From Victivallis lenta (GTDB lineage: Bacteria > Verrucomicrobiota > Lentisphaeria > Victivallales > Victivallaceae): DNA of 64,000 bases. Location: NCBI RefSeq assembly GCF_009695545.1, contig NZ_VUNS01000011.1, positions 62,001 through 126,000 of the forward strand, written 5' to 3'. The position numbers and the translations under genes were made by a program. Shown here piece by piece: positions 28,054-35,465 of the stretch (position 1 is its first letter; every line of letters begins with the position of its first letter). The notes under the pieces were generated by a model. It had not been told where the DNA came from. It saw only the letters and a list, made by a program, of their open reading frames with translations, and did no database searches.

Positions 28054-29631
28054 TTATTTTCCCTCCTTCGCGAGCCGTTCGGCTTCGAGGTAGTTGAGCC
28101 GCGCCGATTCGCTCCAGCTCCGGATGACGGCGGCGACTTCGACCGCGTCCCGGCGGAGCGCCCGGTTCGCATCGGCGATTTCCGCGTAGGGGAACGGCAG
28201 ACGGTTGAATGCCCGCATCGCCTGCGGCACCTTTTCGGGGCCGCCGGCGTCGATGATCGCCTTCCAGGCGCGCTGGAGTTCCGGCTGCGGATCGAGCGCA
28301 ATGGCCCGGATCAGGATGCGCAGCAGCCCGTAGTAGGGACCGGTCAGCTCGGGCCGGTAGACGAAACTGGCGCCGGATTCATACGGGTTGTAGTTCGGAT
28401 CGGAGCGGTACTCCCGGTATTCGGGGGCGTAGAGGTCGCGCCGGATCGGCGGCCGCCGCAGCGCATGCCTGGCCGGGCCGCCCGGAGTGCCGGTTTTGAA
28501 GGCGTGCAGCTTCTGCCCCTCGACGCTGAGCAGGAAATCGATGAACGCTTCGGCCGCCTTCCGGTTCGGCGCGCCGCGCAGCATCTGCACGGGGTCGGCC
28601 GAGACGGCGGTTCCCCCTTCGGGCGGAACGTAGAAGAAGTGCGGCGTTCCGCCGAACTGGAGCTCGTTCCACTCCTGCTCGGTGAAGCCGTAGGTGTCGA
28701 TCGCCATGCCGGCCGCTGCGTTCCCGGCGGCGACGTCGCGCGGAATTTTCCCCGCCGAGTCGGTCAGGTTCCGCGCGTTGCCGAAAATCCGCTTGATCAG
28801 GTTGAGCCCTTCTTCCCACCCCTTGTCCGGGCTGCCCGAATCGGCCATGCACTGCTGGATCAGAATTTCGAAGCATTTGTTGGCCGAACCCGATTTCGAC
28901 GGGTCGGCCAGCGCGATCGTATTGTAGAAACGGGGCGCGGCGAGGTCGGCCCACCGTTTCGGCGGCGCCGGGTCGGCGAGTTCCGCGATGCGGTCCGCAT
29001 TGTAGCAGATGCCGAACGTGGAGAGCACGATGCCGTAGTAGCGCCCGTCCTTGTCGTACAGCTCGTCGCCGCCGAAACTGCGGGGGATCACGTCGTCGGC
29101 GAAGTACTCCGGGTGGCGCTTCTGCGCGCCGCCGTCGACCGCGAAACCGCGCTTCGCGTGGCGCTGCATGTCGAAGGTGCCGCCGCCGGCCATGAGGTCG
29201 ATGCCGATGCCGACATCCGAGGAGAGGAAGAGCTTGCGGGCCTTCCGGACGGCTTCGGGAGCAGTCGGATCGTTTTCGACGCCGGGCTCCGCGAAACGCT
29301 TGGCGATTTCGGGCGTCCACTCTCCGTTGGCCGGGTCGGATTCGAAGAAATGCCGGAATTCGGCCTCGTACCGGTCCGCAATGTATTTGACGATGTCGGA
29401 AGTTCCGCCGGGGGAACGGAAATCGAGCTCGATATCGCGGCCGAACCGGTCGCGGTAGTATTGGCGGAACGCCCGGTCGTACTCGTATTTGATCGATTCG
29501 TTGTGGGCCGAGATGATCACGAGCTTTTCGGCCGGAGCATCGCTTGGGGCTCCGGAGGCCGGGCGCAGGAAAAACGGGATGGCCAGCAGAACGAAAATCG
29601 GCAGCGCGGCAACCAGGATCTTCTTGAGCAT
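28054..29631 (-). CDS. ABC transporter substrate-binding protein, family 1 (Fbp/Afu-like)
   Basis: 525 aa. N-terminal signal or membrane anchor (MLKKILVAALPIFVLLAIPFFL). The rest is a type II periplasmic binding fold typical of extracellular solute-binding family 1: LVIISAHNESIKYEYDRAF, DFRSPGGTSDIVKYI, GIVLSTFGICYNADRI, and a RWADLAAPRFYNTIALADPSKSGSA segment that in this family frames the ligand site. At 525 aa it is longer than most FbpA/AfuA proteins, with an extra C-terminal region. Iron-coordinating Tyr pairs typical of FbpA are not evident, which weakens an iron role. GAGAGG precedes the start. Confidence 0.82.
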   Translation of the reverse strand: MLKKILVAALPIFVLLAIPFFLRPASGAPSDAPAEKLVIISAHNESIKYEYDRAFRQYYRDRFGRDIELDFRSPGGTSDIVKYIADRYEAEFRHFFESDPANGEWTPEIAKRFAEPGVENDPTAPEAVRKARKLFLSSDVGIGIDLMAGGGTFDMQRHAKRGFAVDGGAQKRHPEYFADDVIPRSFGGDELYDKDGRYYGIVLSTFGICYNADRIAELADPAPPKRWADLAAPRFYNTIALADPSKSGSANKCFEILIQQCMADSGSPDKGWEEGLNLIKRIFGNARNLTDSAGKIPRDVAAGNAAAGMAIDTYGFTEQEWNELQFGGTPHFFYVPPEGGTAVSADPVQMLRGAPNRKAAEAFIDFLLSVEGQKLHAFKTGTPGGPARHALRRPPIRRDLYAPEYREYRSDPNYNPYESGASFVYRPELTGPYYGLLRILIRAIALDPQPELQRAWKAIIDAGGPEKVPQAMRAFNRLPFPYAEIADANRALRRDAVEVAAVIRSWSESARLNYLEAERLAKEGK

Positions 29632-29644
29632 GATCGGCCTCTCT

Positions 29645-30682
29645 TCACCGCATCCGGATCAGGTGGCCGGCCGGAAAATGGAGCAGGTAGTTCCGGCCGG
29701 GCGTCCGCTCCGGAGGAGCGCTTTCGATCACGGTGAATTTTTCCCCCGCCGCCTCGAACTCCCACTCACAGCTTTCGCCGGTGAAGCTGCGGCCGGTGAG
29801 CCGGGCTTCGATCACATTGTTTCCGGGGGCGTCGGAAAAGCGGATTCGCTCGGGCCGGATCATCGCGGTGACGGTTTCGCCCGGAGCGCCGGAGATCCCG
29901 TCGGCGTCGAGCGGTCCGAACGCGGTCTGCCAGCGGCCGGCGGAATCGATTTGCCCGCCGATGAAGTTCGCATCGCCGAGAAAAGAGGCGACGAACTTTT
30001 CGCGCGGGGCGTTGTACGCCTTCTCCGGCGTGTCGATCTGGCGGATGACGCCCTGGTCCATGACGGCGAGGCGGTCGGCCATGCTGAGCGCCTCCTTCCG
30101 GTCGTGCGTCACATAGATTGCGGTCAGTTTCCTCTCCTTGCAGATGCGGCGGATTTCGCGGCGCATGGTATCGCGCAGCCGGGCGTCGAGGTTCGACAGC
30201 GGTTCGTCGAGCAGCAGCAGCGCCGGCTTGACCGCCAGCGCCCGGGCGAGGGCGACGCGCTGCTGCTGGCCGCCGGAGAGCGACGGGATTTTGCGTCCGG
30301 CATAGCCGTCCATGCGGACGAGTTCAAGCGCGGTTTGGACCTCGCGTTCGATTTCGGCCTTCTTTTCCCCCGCGGCGCGGAGTCCGAAGGCGACGTTTTC
30401 GAAGACGGAGAGATGCGGCCAGAGCGCGTAGTTCTGGAACACCATGGCCGCGCGCCGTTTTTCGGGCGGGAGCCGGGTGATATCGACGTCATTGAAACGG
30501 ATCGAGCCGGAGTCGGGTTCGACGAGTCCGGCCAGGATGCGCAACAGGGTCGACTTGCCGCAGCCGGAGGGGCCGAGCAGAAAAAACAGTTCACCGGGTT
30601 TGATCGCCAGATCGATCGGTTTCAGCACCGGCACGCCCGGCTGATAGGATTTCGTGATTCCCTTGATTTCAACACTGGTCAT
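29645..30682 (-). CDS. ABC transporter ATPase (FbpC/PotA-like)
   Basis: 345 aa. Walker A GPSGCGKST at residues 37-45, Q-loop near 83, signature LSGGQQQR at 135-142, Walker B LLLLDE at 156-161, and a D-loop (SNLDARL). Residues about 240-345 form a TOBE-type C-terminal domain, as in transporters regulated by substrate or PTS. It is the first gene of the - strand operon, so the order is ATPase - binding protein - fused permease - glycosidase - AraC regulator. Confidence 0.9.
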   Translation of the reverse strand: MTSVEIKGITKSYQPGVPVLKPIDLAIKPGELFFLLGPSGCGKSTLLRILAGLVEPDSGSIRFNDVDITRLPPEKRRAAMVFQNYALWPHLSVFENVAFGLRAAGEKKAEIEREVQTALELVRMDGYAGRKIPSLSGGQQQRVALARALAVKPALLLLDEPLSNLDARLRDTMRREIRRICKERKLTAIYVTHDRKEALSMADRLAVMDQGVIRQIDTPEKAYNAPREKFVASFLGDANFIGGQIDSAGRWQTAFGPLDADGISGAPGETVTAMIRPERIRFSDAPGNNVIEARLTGRSFTGESCEWEFEAAGEKFTVIESAPPERTPGRNYLLHFPAGHLIRMR

Positions 30683-30741
30683 TTTGTCACTCTTTCCTCC
30701 GGGTGCGGGAGCGAGCCGTTCGTCTGCCGAAGCCGGAGATG

Positions 30742-30781
30742 TTTATACAATATAACCAGTTGGATACAAAAATTCCAGTTG
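30742..30781 (-). promoter_or_regulatory. Promoter of the ABC/GH106 operon with CCAGTTG direct repeats
   Basis: On the - strand TTGTAT (30764-30769), 16-nt spacer and TATAAA (30742-30747). CCAGTTG occurs twice on + (30756-30762 and 30775-30781), starts 19 bp apart, around the -35. Direct repeats at about two helical turns are typical of AraC-family sites, so the PocR/AraC protein at the operon's end may bind here. Confidence 0.5.
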
Positions 30782-30890
30782 ATTTCGCGTTTCGGACGGA
30801 ATCAAAACCGAAATTTTGTCATAAGAGCCGGTTTCGCCGCGAAAACGCCCGGTGCGCCGGTCCGGACCGGCACGCCGCGGGACAGCCGGG

Positions 30891-32474
30891 TTATTCCGGT
30901 TTTTCGTTTTTCTCGAAATAACGCAGCAGAACGCGTTTGCGGTCGGTATCCTCATCGGCCGGAACCGGATGGGCCCCGTCCGGGCCGACGTGTTCGACGC
31001 TCCAGAAGTGGGATTCGCGGAAGGCGTGGTAGCTCCAGTCCCATCCGTATTCTTCGAAAAGCGAAATGACATCCTCGAGCCACCGGGCCGCGCCGGGCGC
31101 ATAACGGACGGCGGAGAATTCGCCGACATAGATTTCGGCTCCATATTTTTTCTGGAATTCGACCACCGGTTTCATGAGCATTGCGAGTCGTTTGCGGTCC
31201 GTATATATGCCGCCGATCACGCCGGGATATCGAGTTCCGATTTTTGAGTTCCAGAACACTCCCTGGTGGGTATACTCGCCAGGGTTGTAGAAGTGGGTCT
31301 GGTAGACGATGTTTTTAAGCGGCAGCGGAGTGAAATCAAGGAATCCGTCCGGGCCGCCCCAGTGATTCGGACTGATGATAATCATTCGTTCCGGATCGAT
31401 TTTGCGGATTTCGCGTGCGGCGTCATATTGAATGGAGAGATAGTCGTGCGGCATATCCAGCGTCTGCATCGGTTCGTTGAAGAGATCGTAACCAGCTATA
31501 ATCGGATATTTTGAGAAGCGTGCAGCGATTCTTCGCCATGTTTCGAGGTAGGCGCGATAATATTTTTCTTCGGCAAGCGCCCGATTGCCGGCGGCATTTC
31601 CGTAGATTGCCGTGGCTTCTTCCCCGGCAGTTCCGAGGGGGCCTGAGCCGTCCAGGCGGCCGCCCGGCAGCAGGTGCATGTCGATGATTACGTTGATTCC
31701 ATTCCGCTCAAACGCAGGCAGGAGTTTTTCCAGATGGTTTAACTGGCTGTCGATCAGTTTATCGTAGATATCGAGATCGACTGCCTGCGCATTGCTTCCC
31801 TTGAGCTGCCAGCGGATGTTGGTCGCTCCCCAGGAGCCGAGATCGTCTACATCCTTTTCGGTCATCTTCAGGGGATCGGGACTCATTACGCCGCGCGTCA
31901 CCGGGCGGGAGAGGAATTCTTTCGTATATTCGCATTTGAAATTCGGCGGCAGCTTCACCGGAGGTTTCAGGAATCCCCCCTGGCTGATCTGGAAATTCCG
32001 GAAGGATGCCTTGCCGCTTGCCTCCTGCAGGCCGGCAACAAGCTCGCCGGAAAGTGCATCCCGAGGTATATTGACTTCAAAATAGGATTTTTTCCAGTCG
32101 AAAGTTCCGCGCATGGCAGGAGCCTGCGGGTAAGACATTCCGCTTTCACTTTTGATGATGAGCATATATTTCAGCCCGAAATAATATGCCGGGGCTTTTG
32201 AGATTTTCTCTCCCTTGACGAAGGTGGTGAACAGCAGCTTTTTGCCGCGCAGGCGCTTCAGGTCCAGCGATTTCACTGTCACCCAGTGGGAACCTTTCCT
32301 GCTGTTCTCCGGAACGGTTACGACGACCGCTTTGCCGGACTCGGTTTCCTCGACCCGGACGAAATCCCGTTTCGGCAGTTCATCGAGATCGATCCGGAGC
32401 AGATCGACGAGGGAGGAGTCGGCGTACAGGCATGCCGCTGCGGTCAGCAACAATAATAGAATTGTTTTTTTCAT
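30891..32474 (-). CDS. Secreted GH5-like glycoside hydrolase
   Basis: 527 aa from the ATG at 32474, which starts a signal peptide (MKKTILLLLLTAAACLYA). Residues about 25-190 are a beta-rich region like a carbohydrate-binding or CBM4/9-type module. The GH5 barrel covers about 200-520, with acid/base Glu334 in DLFNEPMQT, a HFYNPGEYTHQG segment with the conserved His-Tyr, and nucleophile Glu452 in IYVGEFSAV. GH5 enzymes are endo-glucanases, mannanases and related exo-enzymes; this branch is not resolved. It is 23 nt downstream of the prepilin-like gene with its own signal, and third in the regulator - prepilin - hydrolase series. Confidence 0.85.
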   Translation of the reverse strand: MKKTILLLLLTAAACLYADSSLVDLLRIDLDELPKRDFVRVEETESGKAVVVTVPENSRKGSHWVTVKSLDLKRLRGKKLLFTTFVKGEKISKAPAYYFGLKYMLIIKSESGMSYPQAPAMRGTFDWKKSYFEVNIPRDALSGELVAGLQEASGKASFRNFQISQGGFLKPPVKLPPNFKCEYTKEFLSRPVTRGVMSPDPLKMTEKDVDDLGSWGATNIRWQLKGSNAQAVDLDIYDKLIDSQLNHLEKLLPAFERNGINVIIDMHLLPGGRLDGSGPLGTAGEEATAIYGNAAGNRALAEEKYYRAYLETWRRIAARFSKYPIIAGYDLFNEPMQTLDMPHDYLSIQYDAAREIRKIDPERMIIISPNHWGGPDGFLDFTPLPLKNIVYQTHFYNPGEYTHQGVFWNSKIGTRYPGVIGGIYTDRKRLAMLMKPVVEFQKKYGAEIYVGEFSAVRYAPGAARWLEDVISLFEEYGWDWSYHAFRESHFWSVEHVGPDGAHPVPADEDTDRKRVLLRYFEKNEKPE

Positions 32475-32497
32475 ATGGAGTTTTCTATCTGTTGTCG

Positions 32498-33223
32498 TTA
32501 TTGAATTTTTATCTGCAGACCGTTCGAGCCGGGGAGAACGCAATATGCGCCCTGATAGTTGGCCAAATCATCATATCGCTGAAAGGTCCGGTGGATCAAA
32601 TCGCTGAAGTTTTCTTTTGCGGCGGCCGCCGCATGACCGTCGGCGAAAAGGAGATTTCCGCGGCCGCTGTGACACAGACCGAGCTGTCCGAACCGGTAAG
32701 TTCCGCAGTCGGCACCGGAAGCAGAGTATTGGATCGTGTCTCCTGCGATGATGAGCTCGCTGGCGCTTTTTATTCTTTTGAAGTTGATCAGCGAATCGCC
32801 GCCGGTGAATGGAGAAGTGCCCGTGGCAAGCGGCTTGGGCAGCGTTCGGGCTGTGTTTCCTGCATAGGTGATTACTCCGTAAGGATAACTCCATTCCCAG
32901 TTGGCGGCTGGAAGCGCCAGTGCCGGGCAGTACAGAAATGATTTGTTCTTCTGGGGAACGGCGGGTGTGTAACCGTGCGACGCGAGTCCTCCTGCCCAAG
33001 TAGTGAGCTTGCCTGATGAATTTTGCAGGGCGGAGCCGAAAAGGTCTTTGTTTGCATCCCGGTAAAATGTGATGATCTGCCCGATCTGCTTGAGATTACC
33101 GATACAACTGCTCGCCCGCGCTCTGGTACGCGCCTGATTCAGCGCCGGCAGCAGCATCGAGGCCAGGATCGCGATGATGGCAATAACCACCAGAAGCTCG
33201 ATCAGTGTGAACGGTTTGCGCAT
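32498..33223 (-). CDS. Prepilin-like protein (H-X9-DG), start inside an inverted repeat
   Basis: 241 aa from the ATG at 33223, which lies within the left 25-bp repeat. MRKP precedes [19 protein letters not shown], then [16 protein letters not shown]; His185 and Asp195-Gly196 give H-X9-DG. No Shine-Dalgarno lies before this ATG in the present orientation. The frame is open upstream through the 427-bp segment to 33628, but that extension is Pro/Ala-rich and hairpin-coded and looks non-coding. In the inverted arrangement the ATG of an upstream start with AAGGAG would add 13 residues and give a normal translation start. The gene precedes the GH5-like gene by 23 nt. Confidence 0.75.
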   Translation of the reverse strand: MRKPFTLIELLVVIAIIAILASMLLPALNQARTRARASSCIGNLKQIGQIITFYRDANKDLFGSALQNSSGKLTTWAGGLASHGYTPAVPQKNKSFLYCPALALPAANWEWSYPYGVITYAGNTARTLPKPLATGTSPFTGGDSLINFKRIKSASELIIAGDTIQYSASGADCGTYRFGQLGLCHSGRGNLLFADGHAAAAAKENFSDLIHRTFQRYDDLANYQGAYCVLPGSNGLQIKIQ

Positions 33224-33692
33224 AATACCGGGTATGTGAAACGAAACAGCATTGCCGCCCGGCGAAAAAGCGCGGTATGCGCCGCGCAGCGGATGTGAAC
33301 GGACTGCACGGTTCGGCGGCAGCCGAAGCGGGCAGCGAGGAGCAGGTGCGACGAAGGTGAACGCAGCGGAGCGAAGGCCCTCTGCCGCAGCCCGCGAAGC
33401 GGGCGGTGAAGAGTTGGCCGCCGCAGGCGGACAAGTAAGGAGGACAAAGTCCTCCGCCGCGGGCGGTAAGGGCGCAACCCGCGGGAAATGAAAGCCCGGC
33501 ACAGAGTAAGAAATGGGGGTGCGGGGGAAATGTATTTCCCCCGCGAATCCCACGGCAATGCAGACGGGCGAGACCAGGAAGAGCAAACAGAACAATTCTG
33601 CCGCCAGAGGCCGAATAGATTCATTCAACGAAAAGGAGTTATATCATGACAGACCGTACAAGGAAACTTCACATACCCGGTATTATGCGCAA
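33216..33692. repeat. Candidate invertible DNA segment: 25-bp perfect inverted repeats around 427 bp
   Basis: Bases 33216-33240 and 33668-33692 are perfect reverse complements of each other; the match ends exactly at those edges. The inner 427 bp have no convincing gene but several perfect hairpins: GGAGGAC/GTCCTCC at 33439-33455, CCGCGGG/CCCGCGG at 33457-33484, and a 10-bp stem with a TGTA loop at 33521-33544. Just inside the right repeat, AAGGAG and an ATG at 33646 read outward on + into a 30-aa dead end. Inverting the segment would place that ATG in frame with the prepilin gene (MTDRTRKLHIPGI fused to [11 protein letters not shown]). No recombinase is present in the window. Confidence 0.65.
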
Positions 33693-33751
33693 TTGCAGTT
33701 ATGTAGTGACATATTCGCCGGCAATTCGATCAGCGTGAATTTTCTTCCCAT
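33683..33751 (-). pseudogene. Truncated prepilin N-terminus left of the regulator gene
   Basis: From an ATG at 33751, directly after the regulator gene and with AAAGGA as ribosome binding site, the - strand reads MGRKFTLIEL and then leaves the family pattern (PANMSLHNCNCA) and stops inside the right inverted repeat. It is the beginning of a prepilin-like gene in the position such genes occupy in the two other modules, cut where the invertible segment and its flank begin. It suggests that the present prepilin gene replaced or was joined next to an older one. Confidence 0.6.
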
Positions 33752-33763
33752 GGGTTTTTCCTT

Positions 33764-34774
33764 TCAGCTTTGGCTATGGTGGCGGCATAACTTATGTTCC
33801 AGAATCCGTTCGAACGGCGGTCGGGCTTCCCTGCATCCGAGAAGCTCCGCCAGCCGGGCGGCGGTCAGCCGGGCGGCCTCCTGCCGCGGCATGGCCAGAT
33901 AGAAGCAGTCGGGGAAATCCGGGTAGATGCCGTCGTCGATGGCGACCAGCCGGGGAATGGCGTCCGGACGATTGCGGCCGAAGAACTTGTGAATGAATGC
34001 AATGTTTTTCGAGTGGGTGATGACGCAGTCATGGTCGCCGCCGCGCAGCAGCGGTTCGAGCTCTCCCGCCGGGACGGACCCGGAGCTCCCGGAGCAGCGG
34101 ATACGTCCGTCGTTTTCCAGCGCCTGCCGGAAGCCGTCGATGTTGCGCGAGTCGTTGAGCTGGAGCACCCGCGGAGAACGGCGCGCGCCGCAGAGGAGTT
34201 CCGCCAGCTCCCGTCCGGCCGCCTCTCCCCGAAAGACCACGCTATCCGTTTCCGGGCAGGGATAGCCGATGTTGACGGCCGGCATCCGGCTTGCGGCGAA
34301 TGCGGTCAGTTCCGGTTCGACCGAAACGGTGACGAGGGCGTCGATATGCGAGTGGCGAAGTTCGACGTCGAGCTCTTCGACGGTCGTGCAGCCCGCGGTC
34401 AGCATATGAACATTGCAGGGGAAGGCACTCAATGCGGACATGAGTTCGGCGATCATTTTCATGAGTGTCGCATCGTAGAAATAGGCGTCCCCCTGATAGA
34501 GCTTGATTCCGACCAGCGGCAGCTTGGTTTCCGGGAAGAAATACTGCTTCGGATTCGTGAAAACCCCGACTCCGTGCCGGGAAACCAGATATCCTTCCCG
34601 CTCAAGGCGGTCGAATTCCTGCTTGATGGTGGAGGCCCCCAGACCGAATTCGGCGGAGAGGGTCCGCAGGGAGGGCAGCTTCACTTTTTTCCCCTCGCTC
34701 TGATAGATGATGTTCATGACGAAATGCCGGATTTTCTGCAGTTCCGGCATCACTTGTTTCGCAGGTCTTTTCAT
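33764..34774 (-). CDS. GntR-HTH / LacI-type sensor transcriptional regulator
   Basis: 336 aa. Residues about 10-75 are a GntR-type winged helix (IRHFVMNIIYQSEGKKVKLPSLRTLSAEFGLGASTIKQEFDRLEREGYL, HGVGVFT); residues 85-336 are the periplasmic-binding-protein-like sensor (LPLVGIKLYQGD, IDALVTVSVE, CVITHSKNIAFIHKFF, RLVAIDDGIYPDF). It heads the third carbohydrate module, followed by the truncated prepilin fragment at its stop codon, the invertible segment, a prepilin-like gene and the GH5-like gene. The direct repeats at 34795-34813 in front of it are a possible binding site. Confidence 0.85.
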   Translation of the reverse strand: MKRPAKQVMPELQKIRHFVMNIIYQSEGKKVKLPSLRTLSAEFGLGASTIKQEFDRLEREGYLVSRHGVGVFTNPKQYFFPETKLPLVGIKLYQGDAYFYDATLMKMIAELMSALSAFPCNVHMLTAGCTTVEELDVELRHSHIDALVTVSVEPELTAFAASRMPAVNIGYPCPETDSVVFRGEAAGRELAELLCGARRSPRVLQLNDSRNIDGFRQALENDGRIRCSGSSGSVPAGELEPLLRGGDHDCVITHSKNIAFIHKFFGRNRPDAIPRLVAIDDGIYPDFPDCFYLAMPRQEAARLTAARLAELLGCREARPPFERILEHKLCRHHSQS

Positions 34775-34794
34775 GGCGGCTCTTGTTTTTTTTA

Positions 34795-34813
34795 TGAACA
34801 GTTGTGAACAGTT
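34795..34813. promoter_or_regulatory. TGAACAGTT direct repeat upstream of the third regulator
   Basis: TGAACAGTT occurs at 34795-34803 and 34805-34813, one helical turn apart, 20-40 nt before the regulator start and next to an AT-rich -10-like TATAAT region (34813-34820). It is in the place expected for an operator of the GntR-type protein. Confidence 0.5.
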
Positions 34814-35171
34814 ATAATTATGAAGAACTTTTCTGAAAAAAGCAAGAGGCGGAACATAAAAAAAGCAAAAAAATCACCGTTTCGGCTCCGGCAAGGCGGC
34901 ATCTCCGCCGCCCGGGAGGGCAGGAAGGGGAACCCGCTGAGGGGGCGGAAGAAAACGGCGGCGTGTTTGAAGGGGCCGGCAGAGGCGATCGGACAGCACA
35001 GGATCGACGACGCGGCGGAGGAAAGCTGTTTCGCCGGCCGGGCCGGATTTCTCCGGGTTCGTTCCGGCAGCAGCCGTTCCGCGCCGGGAGTGTGGGGGGG
35101 GATGCCCGGATACCTCCCCCTCCGCCGCACCGGCAGCGCCGGCGCGGCGGAGAGCCGATGCCGGGCCGCGT
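34814..35171. other. Intergenic, no gene seen
   Basis: About 360 bases between the regulator promoter region and the end of the 97-aa gene. The first 60 bases are A-rich; the rest is very GC-rich. Open frames on + lack start signals and have the composition of shadows. No RNA gene or repeat was recognised. Confidence 0.4.
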
Positions 35172-35465
35172 TCAGCAGACGGTGCAGCGCAGCGCCCGGA
35201 TCGTTCCGTCCAGGTCGCGGCACGGTTTTACCGCTGCGACATCGTAGGTCGTGCCGCGCCAGGTCAGCCGGCTCCCCGGCGGGAGCCGGAATCTGCCCGG
35301 CAGCAGGAATTCAAACGCGGCTGAGGCGCCGTCCTCCGGCCGGTAGCCGCGACTTTCGATGACGACCGCCGTTGCGCTGCGCTCTTCGTAACGGACCTCG
35401 CCATCCGCAAAGCCCGGCTGAAGAATCCGCAGCGTGACCGGTTCGGTACAGCGGAATTCATCCAT
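35172..35465 (-). CDS. Small protein after a portal-like gene, possible head-tail connector
   Basis: 97 aa; its ATG overlaps the portal-like gene's stop by 8 nt, so the two are translated together. The sequence is beta-rich (VTLRILQPGF, SATAVVIESRG, RFRLPPGSRLTWRGTTYDVAAVKPCRDLDG), in size and in the W-x-G-x-x-Y-x-V pattern like phage head-completion or connector proteins that follow portals. Those similarities are weak; a safe call is a small protein of unknown function coupled with the portal. Confidence 0.5.
   Translation of the reverse strand: MDEFRCTEPVTLRILQPGFADGEVRYEERSATAVVIESRGYRPEDGASAAFEFLLPGRFRLPPGSRLTWRGTTYDVAAVKPCRDLDGTIRALRCTVC

Noticed and set aside
28054-30682. Calling the ABC importer an iron (fbpABC) system
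   Set aside because: The family is compatible, but no iron-site Tyr pair, Fur box or iron gene is seen, and the context is glycosidase and phosphodiester use.
33241-33628. Coding extension MNESIRPL... upstream of the prepilin start
   Set aside because: Pro/Ala/Arg-rich translation of hairpin DNA, no ribosome binding site, and prepilins have short leaders; treated as open by chance, though its in-frame join was noted.
33216-33692. Plain insertion of a small transposon (MITE) into one prepilin gene
   Set aside because: The flanks do not make one continuous gene when the segment is removed (FTLIEL is present on both sides), and no target-site duplication is seen next to the repeats; inversion explains the in-frame join better.
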